NCBI GenBank assembly: GCA_947497295.1
Contig: CANMFU010000008.1
Location: 1-64,000 of the forward strand
Source: an uncultured Roseovarius sp.
Lineage (GTDB): Bacteria; Pseudomonadota; Alphaproteobacteria; Rhodobacterales; Rhodobacteraceae
Direction of reading: 5' to 3'
DNA: 64,000 nt
Positions 42,356 to 51,531 of the stretch are shown in pieces. Position 1 is the first letter of the stretch. Each line of letters begins with the position of its first letter. The position numbers and the translations under genes are program-made. The notes under the pieces are model-generated. The model saw only the letters and a list, made by a program, of their open reading frames with translations, ran no database searches and was not told the origin of the DNA.

Positions 42356-43699
42356 ATGACGCGCAAAATCTTTGGTACCGACGGAATTCGCGGCACGGCC
42401 AACACCTATCCAATGACGGCTGAAATGGCGCTGCGGGTCGGGGCGGCGGCAGGGCGGCATTTTCGCAAGGACGGGCTGAATGGCCACCGGGTGGTGATCG
42501 GCAAGGATACGCGCCGCTCGGGCTATATGCTGGAAAATGCGTTGACCGCCGGACTAACCTCGACAGGGATGAACGTGCTGCTGCTGGGGCCAGTGCCGAC
42601 GCCTGCGGTGGCTTTCCTGACGCGGTCGATGCGGGCCGATCTGGGCATCATGATTTCGGCCAGCCACAATCCGCATCACGACAACGGGATCAAGTTTTTC
42701 GGCCCCGACGGGTTCAAGCTGGACGATGCGTCAGAGGCGGAAATCGAGCGTATCATTGGCGGCGACATTCCCCCGGCCAAGCCAATCAACATCGGCCGCG
42801 CCAAGCGGATCGAGGAAGGCCAAGGCCGGTATGTCGAGTACGCCAAGACGACAGTTCCACGCGCCACACGCCTGACAGGGCTGAAGATTGTGGTCGATTG
42901 CGCCAACGGCGCCGCCTACAAGGCCGCGCCCGAAGTCCTGTGGGAGCTGGGCGCCGACGTCATCCCGCTGGGTGTGTCGCCCGACGGCTATAATATTAAC
43001 CTTGGGTGCGGCTCGACCTCGCCGCAGGCGGCGGCGGATGCTGTGCGCAGCCATGGCGCCGATCTGGGGATCTGCCTTGATGGCGATGCCGACCGGATCG
43101 TGCTGATCGACGAAATGGGGCAGATCGTGGACGGCGACCAGATCATGGCGTTGTTTACGCGCCTTTGGTCAGAGGCAGGCACGCTGACGGGCGGCACCTT
43201 GGTGGCGACAGTGATGTCCAATCTGGGGCTGGAGCGGTATGTTGAAGGGCTGGGCCTGACGCTGGAACGGACCAAAGTCGGCGACCGCCACGTGGTTGCA
43301 CGGATGCGCGAGGGCGGTTTTAATCTGGGCGGCGAACAGTCAGGCCATATCGTGATGAGCGATTACGCCACCACCGGTGACGGGCTGATTGCGGGCCTGC
43401 AGTTTCTGGCCGCCATGGTCCATAGTGGCCAGCCTGCCAGCACGTTGCTGCACAGCTTTGATTCGGTGCCGCAGCTTTTGGTCAATGTCGCACTTCGCGC
43501 CGGAACCGCGCCACTGCAAGACGCGGCTGTGCAAGATATCATCGCCGCGCAGGAAAAGCGGCTGACTGGCAAGGGCCGCGTGTTGATCCGCCCCTCGGGG
43601 ACCGAACCGCTGATCCGCGTCATGGCCGAATGCGAGGACGAGGCGCTGCTGCATGACGTCGTCGATACGATCGCAGATGCAGTGCGCCGCACCGGATAA
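42356..43699 (+). CDS. glmM: Phosphoglucosamine mutase
   Basis: This 447-residue enzyme converts glucosamine-6-phosphate to glucosamine-1-phosphate for UDP-GlcNAc and cell-wall synthesis. The active-site phosphoserine loop is [17 protein letters not shown] (about 98-114), the metal loop GDADR (about 242-247) and the phosphate-binding loop [14 protein letters not shown] (about 410-423). AAAGG is 8 bases upstream. The frame upstream of 42356 is not part of the protein. Confidence 0.96.
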   Translation: MTRKIFGTDGIRGTANTYPMTAEMALRVGAAAGRHFRKDGLNGHRVVIGKDTRRSGYMLENALTAGLTSTGMNVLLLGPVPTPAVAFLTRSMRADLGIMISASHNPHHDNGIKFFGPDGFKLDDASEAEIERIIGGDIPPAKPINIGRAKRIEEGQGRYVEYAKTTVPRATRLTGLKIVVDCANGAAYKAAPEVLWELGADVIPLGVSPDGYNINLGCGSTSPQAAADAVRSHGADLGICLDGDADRIVLIDEMGQIVDGDQIMALFTRLWSEAGTLTGGTLVATVMSNLGLERYVEGLGLTLERTKVGDRHVVARMREGGFNLGGEQSGHIVMSDYATTGDGLIAGLQFLAAMVHSGQPASTLLHSFDSVPQLLVNVALRAGTAPLQDAAVQDIIAAQEKRLTGKGRVLIRPSGTEPLIRVMAECEDEALLHDVVDTIADAVRRTG

Positions 43700-43718
43700 C
43701 CACGTTTGGGGCGCCAGA

Positions 43719-44540
43719 TCAGCGCCGCGCGTCCCAACTGGTCGACGCGTGGCGGCGCGTATAAAATTCGCCCATCAGCCCGATCATCGTCAGAACGATC
43801 GCCACGACGATGGGATAAGTCACGTTTGAATTATAAGGCGAATAATTGACGAAAACAAAACCGCGTGCCTGATCGATGGTGTGAAACAGCGGATTCCAGT
43901 CAAACATCCTGAGCATATAGCCCGGCAGCATGTTGGCGACGAACATCTTGCCCGATGCGATCATGTTTGCGCGCTGGTAAACGGTTGCGAATGTGGAAAC
44001 GAACGTGGGAAACCACGGCTTGATCGCCAGCAGAACCAGCCCGATTGCCGCCCCGGTAAACCACGCAAGCAGCAACATACCCATGGCGGCAAAAGGATAT
44101 TCCACCTCGAACGGTGTGACCGCCACATGATAGCAGAACAGGATCAGCGCCATGGTCAGGACTTGCACATAGAGCGCGCCCAGCGCGGCCGAACTGATGG
44201 AGATGGCCGTGGTCATCGGCGCATGTTTCATCATTGGCGACGATGGCCCCTCAGCCCCGACGACGGCGCCCAACGTTTTGACATGGGTGAGGAACAGGAA
44301 AATCCCCGACATGATATACAGCAGGAAATCGCCTCGCAGCGCCGCGCCGCGCAGACCCAGCACCGAGAACATGACGTAGAAAGCGGCCAGAAAAACCAGC
44401 GCCTGAAGGATATTCAGCCCGATCGCCACCAGCGCATTTCCATGCGCCTTGCGCACATCGCGCACTGTGGCATGGTAAATCAGCTCCAATATAGAAACTG
44501 CGGTTTGCAGTTTTGATCGTTGCTTGATCTGCTGAAACAT
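43719..44540 (-). CDS. ABC-2 type polysaccharide export permease (KpsM/Wzm-like)
   Basis: This 273-residue membrane protein has six hydrophobic segments and resembles permeases of capsule or O-antigen ABC exporters. The N-terminal ILELIYHATVRDVRKAHGNALVAIG (about 17-41) and the C-terminal MLRMFDWNPLFHTIDQARGFVFVNY (about 211-235) are family-like. The partner ATPase (KpsT/Wzt) is not adjacent. It converges on glmM and diverges from cysQ. Confidence 0.82.
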   Translation of the reverse strand: MFQQIKQRSKLQTAVSILELIYHATVRDVRKAHGNALVAIGLNILQALVFLAAFYVMFSVLGLRGAALRGDFLLYIMSGIFLFLTHVKTLGAVVGAEGPSSPMMKHAPMTTAISISSAALGALYVQVLTMALILFCYHVAVTPFEVEYPFAAMGMLLLAWFTGAAIGLVLLAIKPWFPTFVSTFATVYQRANMIASGKMFVANMLPGYMLRMFDWNPLFHTIDQARGFVFVNYSPYNSNVTYPIVVAIVLTMIGLMGEFYTRRHASTSWDARR

Positions 44541-44675
44541 GTGCCCGCTTTCGCGTCGTTGCTGCCGACATACCTGACACGGAATTCTTGCCGTTCCGTT
44601 AGCAAGGCACCATAAGGGGCGCGGCCTATCCCCGCAACACTACGTTGCGCCCCTTATCTGCCCGGAGCATTCGAC

Positions 44676-45473
44676 ATGGATTACACTGAGCTGACCACCG
44701 TAATGCGGCGCCTTGCGCTGGAGGCCGGTGATGCGATCATGCAGATCTATGGACAGGACGATTTTGACGTCAAATCGAAGTCTGACGACAGCCCCGTCAC
44801 CGCCGCCGACGAGGCCGCAGATGCGCTTATCTCGGCCGGGCTGCGGGCCACATTTCCCGACGTGCTGCTCGTCACCGAGGAGCAGGCAACCTCGCACGGA
44901 AAAAGCGCCGCCACCTTTTTAATCGTCGACCCTCTGGACGGCACCAAGGAATTCATCAACCGTCGCGGCGATTTTACCGTAAATATCGCCCTTGTCGAGA
45001 ATGGCACACCGACGCGCGGCGTCGTTTTTGCACCCGCCAAGGGGCGGATGTTCTACACGCAGGCGGATGGCAGCACCGTCGAGGAAACCGGCCCGCTGGA
45101 CAAGGAGTCGGTCGGCAAGGTCACGCAGATCAACGTGTCCTCACCTGATAATGACGCGTTGATGGTGGTTGCATCGAAATCGCACCGCGATCAGGCAACC
45201 GAGGATTACATCGCCAAATATGCAGTGAAGGACAGCCGCAGCGCCGGATCTTCGCTAAAGTTCTGCCTTGTCGCCACGGGTGAGGCCGATATTTATCCGC
45301 GCGTTGGACGCACCATGGAATGGGACACCGCGGCGGGGCATGCCGTCCTGGCAGGTGCAGGCGGGCGTGTTGTCAGATGGGATGACCATAGCCCGCTGGT
45401 TTATGGCAAGGCCGGATATGAAAATCCCTTTTTCATCGCATATGCGCCCGGCGTAACCCTGAAAAAAGCCTGA
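44676..45473 (+). CDS. cysQ: 3'(2'),5'-bisphosphate nucleotidase
   Basis: This 265-residue inositol-monophosphatase-fold enzyme removes the 3' phosphate from 3',5'-ADP (PAP) and PAPS. Metal motifs are DSPVTAADEAAD (about 38), VDPLDGTKEF (about 87-96) and WDTAAGHAVLAGAGG (about 216-230). CGGAG precedes the ATG. PAP is the by-product of sulfotransferases, and a sulfotransferase gene lies 6 kb downstream in the same polysaccharide region, so a joint role is possible. Confidence 0.93.
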   Translation: MDYTELTTVMRRLALEAGDAIMQIYGQDDFDVKSKSDDSPVTAADEAADALISAGLRATFPDVLLVTEEQATSHGKSAATFLIVDPLDGTKEFINRRGDFTVNIALVENGTPTRGVVFAPAKGRMFYTQADGSTVEETGPLDKESVGKVTQINVSSPDNDALMVVASKSHRDQATEDYIAKYAVKDSRSAGSSLKFCLVATGEADIYPRVGRTMEWDTAAGHAVLAGAGGRVVRWDDHSPLVYGKAGYENPFFIAYAPGVTLKKA

Positions 45474-45662
45474 CGATCACCTGAAAATGCTTTTAAAAAG
45501 TGCGCAACTTTTAAAAATCCATAGCAGAAAACCGCCCGGAACATGTTTTGGCTGTTCAAAACGGATCACAACTGATCTAAAAGGCGCCACAAAACTGCCG
45601 GGTTCGCGCAATAGGCTGATTTCAAGGCATGCAAACTGAATTAATCTCCAAGGGAACAGGCG

Positions 45663-46556
45663 ATGCGCAGTAAAGTCACAAAAGCAATCTTTCCAGTCGC
45701 GGGAATGGGCACACGTTTTCTGCCGGCAACCAAATCCGTCCCCAAAGAAATCATGACGCTGGTCGACCGGCCCTTGGTGCAGTACGCGATCGACGAGGCA
45801 CGCGCTGCCGGTATAAAAGAATTCCTTTTCGTAACGTCCCGCGGCAAGGGCGCGTTGGAGGATTACTTTGACAACGCTCCGCAGCTGGAACAGGTATTGC
45901 GCAAGAAGGGTAAAACCGAGCTGCTGGATATTCTGAAATCCACCAATATGGATTCAGGCGAGATCGCGTATATGCGCCAGCACAAACCGCTGGGTCTGGG
46001 CCATGCCGTCTGGTGCGCCCGCCGTCTGGTCGGAAACGAGCCGTTCGCCGTCATCCTGCCGGACGATGTGATCGCAGGCGACACCCCCTGCCTCAAACAA
46101 ATGGTCGAAGCGTTTGACGAAACACAAGGCAACATCGTCGCCGCGATGGATGTGCCGGACGACAAGGCTTCGTCCTACGGCATCCTCGACATCCAAGAGG
46201 ACAGGGGCGATCTGGTCCTGACCAAGGGGATGGTGGAAAAACCCGCCCCCGGCACGCAGCCGTCAAACCTGGCCGTCATCGGCCGCTACATCCTGACGCC
46301 CACCGTGCTGCAAAAGCTGAACAAAAAACAGGTCGGCGCAGGCGGTGAGATCCAGCTGACAGATGCGATTGACGATGCGCGCGCCGATGGCGAAGAGGTC
46401 TACGGCTTTCGCTTCAAGGGGCATCGTTATGATTGCGGCTCCAAGGCCGGGTTCCTGCAAGCAACGGTTGCGTTCGCATTGGCGCGCGAGGATTTGCGTG
46501 ACGACCTGCGCGCCTTCCTGCACGAGGTTGTGGCAGCGGATAAAGCCGCAGAATAA
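45663..46556 (+). CDS. galU: UTP-glucose-1-phosphate uridylyltransferase
   Basis: This 297-residue enzyme makes UDP-glucose. The N-terminal nucleotide loop is KAIFPVAGMGTRFLPATKSVPKEIM (about 6-30). Other landmarks are GLGHAVWCAR (about 110), LPDDVI (about 133) and the C-terminal GHRYDCGSKAGFLQA (about 251). It is followed by galE 36 bp downstream. The 189-bp AT-rich region upstream (45474-45662) probably holds its promoter. Confidence 0.95.
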   Translation: MRSKVTKAIFPVAGMGTRFLPATKSVPKEIMTLVDRPLVQYAIDEARAAGIKEFLFVTSRGKGALEDYFDNAPQLEQVLRKKGKTELLDILKSTNMDSGEIAYMRQHKPLGLGHAVWCARRLVGNEPFAVILPDDVIAGDTPCLKQMVEAFDETQGNIVAAMDVPDDKASSYGILDIQEDRGDLVLTKGMVEKPAPGTQPSNLAVIGRYILTPTVLQKLNKKQVGAGGEIQLTDAIDDARADGEEVYGFRFKGHRYDCGSKAGFLQATVAFALAREDLRDDLRAFLHEVVAADKAAE

Positions 46557-46592
46557 TCCGCCCGAGGCGGACAATCGGGGGATGACAGCGGC

Positions 46593-47576
46593 GTGACGAA
46601 TATCCTGGTAACGGGCGGCGCGGGCTACATAGGCAGCCACGCCTGCAAGGCGCTGGCGGCAGCGGGATATACACCCGTGACCTATGACAACCTCATCACC
46701 GGCTGGCAGGACGCGGTCAAATTCGGCCCGTTCGAGCAAGGCGAACTGACGGATCGTGGTCGGCTGGATCAGGTGTTCGCCGCCTATAATCCCGCTGCTG
46801 TGATGCATTTTGCCGCACTGTCCCAGGTGGGCGAATCCATGCGCCTGCCCGAACTCTACTGGCACAACAACGTTGCCGGATCGCTAAGCCTGATGCAGGC
46901 CGCAGTCCATGCCGGGTGTCTGGATTTCGTCTTCAGCTCGACCTGCGCGACGTACGGCGATCAGGACAACGTGGTATTGGATGAGAGTTGCCCGCAGCAT
47001 CCGATCAACGCTTATGGCAAATCAAAACGCGCAATCGAAGACATGTTGCACGATTTTGAGGCCGCCCATAACCTGCGCCACGTCATTTTCCGCTATTTCA
47101 ACGTGGCCGGCGCCGACCCCGATGCGGAGGTGGGTGAATTCCACCGGCCCGAAACCCATCTGGTCCCCCTTCTGCTGGACGCGGTCCAGGGCAAACGCGA
47201 CGCGCTGACCATATTCGGCACCGATTATGACACGCCCGACGGTACCTGCATCCGCGATTATGTGCATGTCTGCGATCTGGTCGACGCGCATGTTCTGGGC
47301 CTGAAATGGCTGACGGATGGCAACGACAGCCGCGTGTTCAACCTTGGCACCGGATCGGGATTTTCGGTGCGCGAAGTAATAGGACACGCCGGCGCGGTGA
47401 CAAACCGTGATGTTCCGGTGATTGAGGGACCGCGCCGACCGGGCGATTGCACCAAGCTCGTCTCTGGTTCCACCCGCGCGGTCGCCGAGCTGGGCTGGAC
47501 GCCGGACCGCAGTACGATGGACTGTATGATTGCGGATGCGTGGCGGTGGCACCGTTCCGGACATTACGAGCGTTGA
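46593..47576 (+). CDS. galE: UDP-glucose 4-epimerase
   Basis: This 327-residue short-chain dehydrogenase family enzyme interconverts UDP-glucose and UDP-galactose. The NAD-binding loop is VTGGAGYIGSHACKAL (about 6-21), the catalytic Ser is in FSSTCATYGD (about 120) and Tyr-x-x-x-Lys in NAYGKSK (about 144). It starts at GTG. Together with galU it supplies UDP-Gal for the downstream glycosyltransferases. Confidence 0.95.
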   Translation: MTNILVTGGAGYIGSHACKALAAAGYTPVTYDNLITGWQDAVKFGPFEQGELTDRGRLDQVFAAYNPAAVMHFAALSQVGESMRLPELYWHNNVAGSLSLMQAAVHAGCLDFVFSSTCATYGDQDNVVLDESCPQHPINAYGKSKRAIEDMLHDFEAAHNLRHVIFRYFNVAGADPDAEVGEFHRPETHLVPLLLDAVQGKRDALTIFGTDYDTPDGTCIRDYVHVCDLVDAHVLGLKWLTDGNDSRVFNLGTGSGFSVREVIGHAGAVTNRDVPVIEGPRRPGDCTKLVSGSTRAVAELGWTPDRSTMDCMIADAWRWHRSGHYER

Positions 47577-47659
47577 TCGCGACTGTGCCGCCACAGAAAC
47601 CCTGCGGAGCACAAATAGGATCTGGCGCGCAAGTCAGGTCGCAGGCGGCAACGCTGGCC

Positions 47660-48658
47660 ATGGCTTATCGCCTGCGCTGGAAACGGCGGCGGCTGCTGTG
47701 GCGCAGTTTTCGCAAGCGGAGGCAACTAAGCGCGGTCATCGACAGAACGGCTGCGATTCGGCCCGGCGCGATCCTTGCGTTCTCGACCGTGCGAAACGAG
47801 GCAATCCGCCTGCCCTTTTTTCTGGACCATCACCGCAAACTGGGCGTCGATCATTTCCTTATTGTGGACAATGACAGCACCGACGGCACACGGGAGTATC
47901 TGGCAAAGCAGTCCGATGTATCGCTCTGGCGCACGCCGCACAGCTATCGTTTGTCGCGTTTCGGGGTGGATTGGCTGACATGGCTGCAAATGCGGCATGG
48001 TCACGATCATTGGTGCCTGACCGTGGATGCGGACGAGATCCTGATTTACCCCTTTCACAATACACGCCCCCTGTCCGCGTTGACCAACTGGCTGGACCAG
48101 CAAGGCAAAGTCTCTTTTGGTGCGCTAATGCTGGACATGTATCCCAAGGGACGGCTAAGCGCGCAAACCTACATGGCGGGCGACGATCCCCGCCAAATTC
48201 TGCAATGGTTCGATTCCGGTAACTATCTGATACAACGCCATGAAGTACTGAATAACCTTTGGATTCAGGGCGGCCCACGGGCGCGCCTTTTCTTTGACAG
48301 AAACCCCGTTCGCGCGCCTACGATGGGCAAGGTGCCGCTGATCAAGTGGAACCGGCGATATGCCTATGTCAGCTCGGCACACTCTGCCCTTCCGCGCCGC
48401 CTGAACCATGTCTATGACACGGCAGGTGGCGAATTTGCGAGCGGCATCCTGCTGCACACGAAATTTCTGCACATGATCGCCGAAAAATCGGAGGAGGAAA
48501 AACAGCGGCGCGAACATTTTGAAAATTCATCGCTTTATGAGGCCTATTACGACAGCCTGGCAGGCGATCCGGACCTATGGTGCGACCGCTCGACGCGCTA
48601 TCGCGGCTGGCGCCACCTTGAGGCTTTGGGGCTGATGTCGCGCGGAACATGGCTATGA
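47660..48658 (+). CDS. Glycosyltransferase family 2-like protein (first of a tandem pair)
   Basis: This 332-residue protein has the Glyco_tranf_2_4 type fold: FSTVRNEAIRLPFFLDHHRKLGVDHFLIVDNDSTDGT (about 37-73) with a nucleotide-sugar-binding region, and DADE (about 114) as the metal D-x-D-type motif. Downstream are LDMYPKGRL and PRARLFF segments shared with the next gene. No membrane helix is seen. ATG 47660 is chosen by alignment with the paralogue at 48801; there is no clear ribosome binding site and it starts 83 bp after galE. Confidence 0.82.
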   Translation: MAYRLRWKRRRLLWRSFRKRRQLSAVIDRTAAIRPGAILAFSTVRNEAIRLPFFLDHHRKLGVDHFLIVDNDSTDGTREYLAKQSDVSLWRTPHSYRLSRFGVDWLTWLQMRHGHDHWCLTVDADEILIYPFHNTRPLSALTNWLDQQGKVSFGALMLDMYPKGRLSAQTYMAGDDPRQILQWFDSGNYLIQRHEVLNNLWIQGGPRARLFFDRNPVRAPTMGKVPLIKWNRRYAYVSSAHSALPRRLNHVYDTAGGEFASGILLHTKFLHMIAEKSEEEKQRREHFENSSLYEAYYDSLAGDPDLWCDRSTRYRGWRHLEALGLMSRGTWL

Positions 48659-48800
48659 TAGGCGCAATAGTAGTTTACCCCTGCGGGCCAACGCTTTATC
48701 GTCTTACCCGCGGTCACGGAAGCAATCGAATGCAGGGCAACAGAACCTTAATCTCCGGTGTCTATGCTGGACGAGTGGTCGGGATCGGGGACAGGCAGAC

Positions 48801-49811
48801 GTGAAGCTGGTGCAATCATACCGCATGCGGCTTCGCCGCAAGCACGCCAAGGCGCGCGCTGCCCGCAAGGGTCTATCGTTGCGCCCTGTCGTGGATCGCA
48901 CAGCCCAGATAAAACCGGGCGATATCCTGTTGTTTTCGACGCTACGCGACGAACATGTGCGTCTTCCATATTTCATGGATTATTATCGTCGTATGGGCGT
49001 CGATCATTTCCTGTTCGTGGACAATGACAGCACCGATGGCGGCGGTGACTATCTGGCCGATCAGCCCGATGTATCGCTGTGGCATACCACGGGCAGCTAC
49101 AGGCGGGCGCGCTTTGGCGTGGACTGGCTGAACGGGCTACAGGGAAAATATGGCCACGGCCACTGGACCCTTGTCGTCGATCCGGACGAATTTTTCATCT
49201 ACCCGTTCTGCGACACGCGCCCGATCAAGGCGCTGACAGACTGGCTCGACGGCTCGAATGTGCGCAGCTTCGGCGCAATGCTGCTGGACATGTACCCCAA
49301 GGGACGGCTGGACGCAGCATCCTACCGGCGCGGGCAGGATCCGCTGGAAATCGTAGCATGGTTCGATCCCGGCAACTACATGATCGCAAAAAACCAGAAA
49401 TACGGCAATCTGTGGATTCAAGGCGGCCCGCGCGCGCGGGCTTTTTTTGCGGATACTCCGAAAAAGGCACCGGCTTTGAACAAGATACCCTTGGTCAAAT
49501 GGCATCGCCGGTATGCCTATATCAGCTCAACCCACATGCTGCTCCCGCGCGGGCTGAACCTGGTCTATGATGAATGGGGCGGCGAGGCGGCCAGTGGAAT
49601 CCTGCTGCATACTAAATTTCTCGACACTTTTGTCCAAAAGGCAAAGGAGGAGATGACGCGCAAAGAACATTATCGCGCATCATTGGAATACAACGCCTAC
49701 AACGAAAACATGGAATCCACGCCAGAGCTGTGGTGCAAGTGGTCCGAAAAATATATAAACTGGCGCCAGTTAGAGATTTTGGGCCTGATGTCCAAGGGGA
49801 ACTGGGCATGA
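48801..49811 (+). CDS. Glycosyltransferase family 2-like protein (second of a tandem pair)
   Basis: This 336-residue paralogue of the preceding protein shares FSTLRDEHVRLPYFMDYYRRMGVDHFLFVDNDSTDGG (about 45-81), VDPDEFFIYPF, LDMYPKGRLDAASY and NLWIQGGPRARAFF, with the same length and ends (GLMSKGNW against GLMSRGTW). The two differ enough to have distinct acceptors. The start is a GTG. The gene lies 142 bp after the first copy. Confidence 0.82.
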   Translation: MKLVQSYRMRLRRKHAKARAARKGLSLRPVVDRTAQIKPGDILLFSTLRDEHVRLPYFMDYYRRMGVDHFLFVDNDSTDGGGDYLADQPDVSLWHTTGSYRRARFGVDWLNGLQGKYGHGHWTLVVDPDEFFIYPFCDTRPIKALTDWLDGSNVRSFGAMLLDMYPKGRLDAASYRRGQDPLEIVAWFDPGNYMIAKNQKYGNLWIQGGPRARAFFADTPKKAPALNKIPLVKWHRRYAYISSTHMLLPRGLNLVYDEWGGEAASGILLHTKFLDTFVQKAKEEMTRKEHYRASLEYNAYNENMESTPELWCKWSEKYINWRQLEILGLMSKGNWA

Positions 49812-49830
49812 CAAAAGGGACACGGCCAAA

Positions 49831-51531
49831 GTGAGCGTTGGTATCGTCATGCTGGTACACACGGCACTCGGACGTGCAGAACAAGTGGCGCGGCACTGGT
49901 CTGTCGCTGGTTGTCCGCTGGTTATCCACGCGGATGTGTCCGTGCCAAATAAAACCTACCACGCGTTTCAAAAATCCATGTCCGACCTGCCAAACGTGCG
50001 GTTTTCGCGTCGGCACCGCTGCGAATGGGGCACTTGGGGCCTTGTCGCGGCGTCACAAAGCGCCTCCGAGATGATGTTGAAGGAATTTCCAGAGGTACGG
50101 CATGTCTACCTGACCTCTGGCGCGTGTTTGCCGCTGCGCCCAGTGCAGGAGTTGCTGGACTACCTCGCCGTCCGCCCGCTGACCGATTTCATCGAAAGCG
50201 CGACGACTGCTGATGTGCCATGGACGATCGGCGGATTGGACGCCGAGCGGTTCACTTTGCGGTTCCCGTTTTCGTGGCGCAAGAATCGCTATTTGTTCGA
50301 CCGATATGTCGCGCTTCAGCGGCGCATTGGCATGAAGCGGCGCATCCCCAATGGCATCGTTCCGCATATGGGCAGCCAATGGTGGTGCCTGACACGCCAG
50401 ACACTGTCAGCCATTCTGTCCGATCCTGAACGCGGCACCTATGATCGCTATTTCTCCAAGGTCTGGATTCCGGACGAAAGCTATTTTCAGACCCTCGCGC
50501 GGCAATATTCGCACCAGATCGAAAGCCGGTCCCTGACCTTGTCGAAATTCGGTTATCAAGGCAAACCGCACATATTCTACGACGATCACCTGCAATTACT
50601 GCGCCGCTCAGATTGCTTTGTCGCACGAAAAATCTGGCCGCAGGCCAGCCGTCTGTATGATGCGTTCCTCACGGACGAGGCCGGTGCAATGAACCGGACT
50701 GAACCAAATCCGGCCAAAATCGACCGCATCTTTGCCAAGGCAGTTGAGCGGCGTACACGTGGTCGGCCCGGCCTTTATATGCAAAGCCGATTTCCGGTCG
50801 AGTCGCGTGAAAATGGTCTGACTTCTTCGAAATATTCCGTTTTCCAAGGCTTCTCTGCCCTGTTCGAGAATTTCGAGCCGTGGCTGGCCCGCGCAACCGG
50901 CGCACGCGTGCATGGTCATATCTTTGCCCCCGAACGCGCCGAATTCAGCGACGGGGAGGTAGTGATGAACGGTGCGCTGCCCGATAGTGCGGCGTTGCGC
51001 GACTATAATCCGCGCGCTTTTCTGGCCAACCTGATCTGGAACACGCGCGGCGAGCGCCAGTGTTTTCAGTTCAGTCCGCGCGACAATCAGGACATCAACT
51101 GGGACATCGCCAAGGATCCGAACGCTCAGATATCGGTCATCTCTGGCGCTTGGTCTGTTCCCTTGTTCAAATCGAACCAGGATTTTGCCGACATCCGCCG
51201 CGACGCAGCGTTGCTGCAACAGATTGAATCAAAGCATCTCGAAATCTTGCGCTCCAGCTGGACGAAAGCGCGCGTACGCATCTGGACCATGGCCGAGTTC
51301 ATCGAAGCGCCAATCGAGCCGCTTCAGACCATTATTGACGACATCGCCCCTCACACCACGCAGCGAGGTCTGTCAGAAGTGCCAAAAATGATCGATCTTA
51401 CGGGCTTTGGTCAGTTCTTGCAGAATCTAAAAAACCAGGGGATGCACCCATATCTGATGGGCAATTTCCCGGTGTCACATGACCTGCAAGACACCCGAAA
51501 GAACGCGCGCAAACCTTATCTGGTACGGTAA
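49831..51531 (+). CDS. Core-2/I-branching-type glycosyltransferase with a DUF5927-like C-terminus
   Basis: This 566-residue protein has an N-terminal Branch (GT14) domain (about 1-245): MLVHTALGRAEQVARHW, CEWGTWGLVAASQSASEMMLKE (about 63-84), YLTSGACLPLRP and WWCLTRQTLSAI (about 189). The C-terminal part (about 270-566) resembles DUF5927, often fused to this domain in alphaproteobacteria. It probably adds beta-1,6 GlcNAc- or xylose-like branches to a polysaccharide. Its stop overlaps the next start in TAATG. Confidence 0.8.
   Translation: MSVGIVMLVHTALGRAEQVARHWSVAGCPLVIHADVSVPNKTYHAFQKSMSDLPNVRFSRRHRCEWGTWGLVAASQSASEMMLKEFPEVRHVYLTSGACLPLRPVQELLDYLAVRPLTDFIESATTADVPWTIGGLDAERFTLRFPFSWRKNRYLFDRYVALQRRIGMKRRIPNGIVPHMGSQWWCLTRQTLSAILSDPERGTYDRYFSKVWIPDESYFQTLARQYSHQIESRSLTLSKFGYQGKPHIFYDDHLQLLRRSDCFVARKIWPQASRLYDAFLTDEAGAMNRTEPNPAKIDRIFAKAVERRTRGRPGLYMQSRFPVESRENGLTSSKYSVFQGFSALFENFEPWLARATGARVHGHIFAPERAEFSDGEVVMNGALPDSAALRDYNPRAFLANLIWNTRGERQCFQFSPRDNQDINWDIAKDPNAQISVISGAWSVPLFKSNQDFADIRRDAALLQQIESKHLEILRSSWTKARVRIWTMAEFIEAPIEPLQTIIDDIAPHTTQRGLSEVPKMIDLTGFGQFLQNLKNQGMHPYLMGNFPVSHDLQDTRKNARKPYLVR

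Noticed and set aside
45474..45662. AT-rich inverted sequence between cysQ and galU considered as a terminator
   Set aside because: The arms AAAAGT/ACTTTT are short and AT-only, so a stable terminator is not supported; it is more likely promoter DNA.
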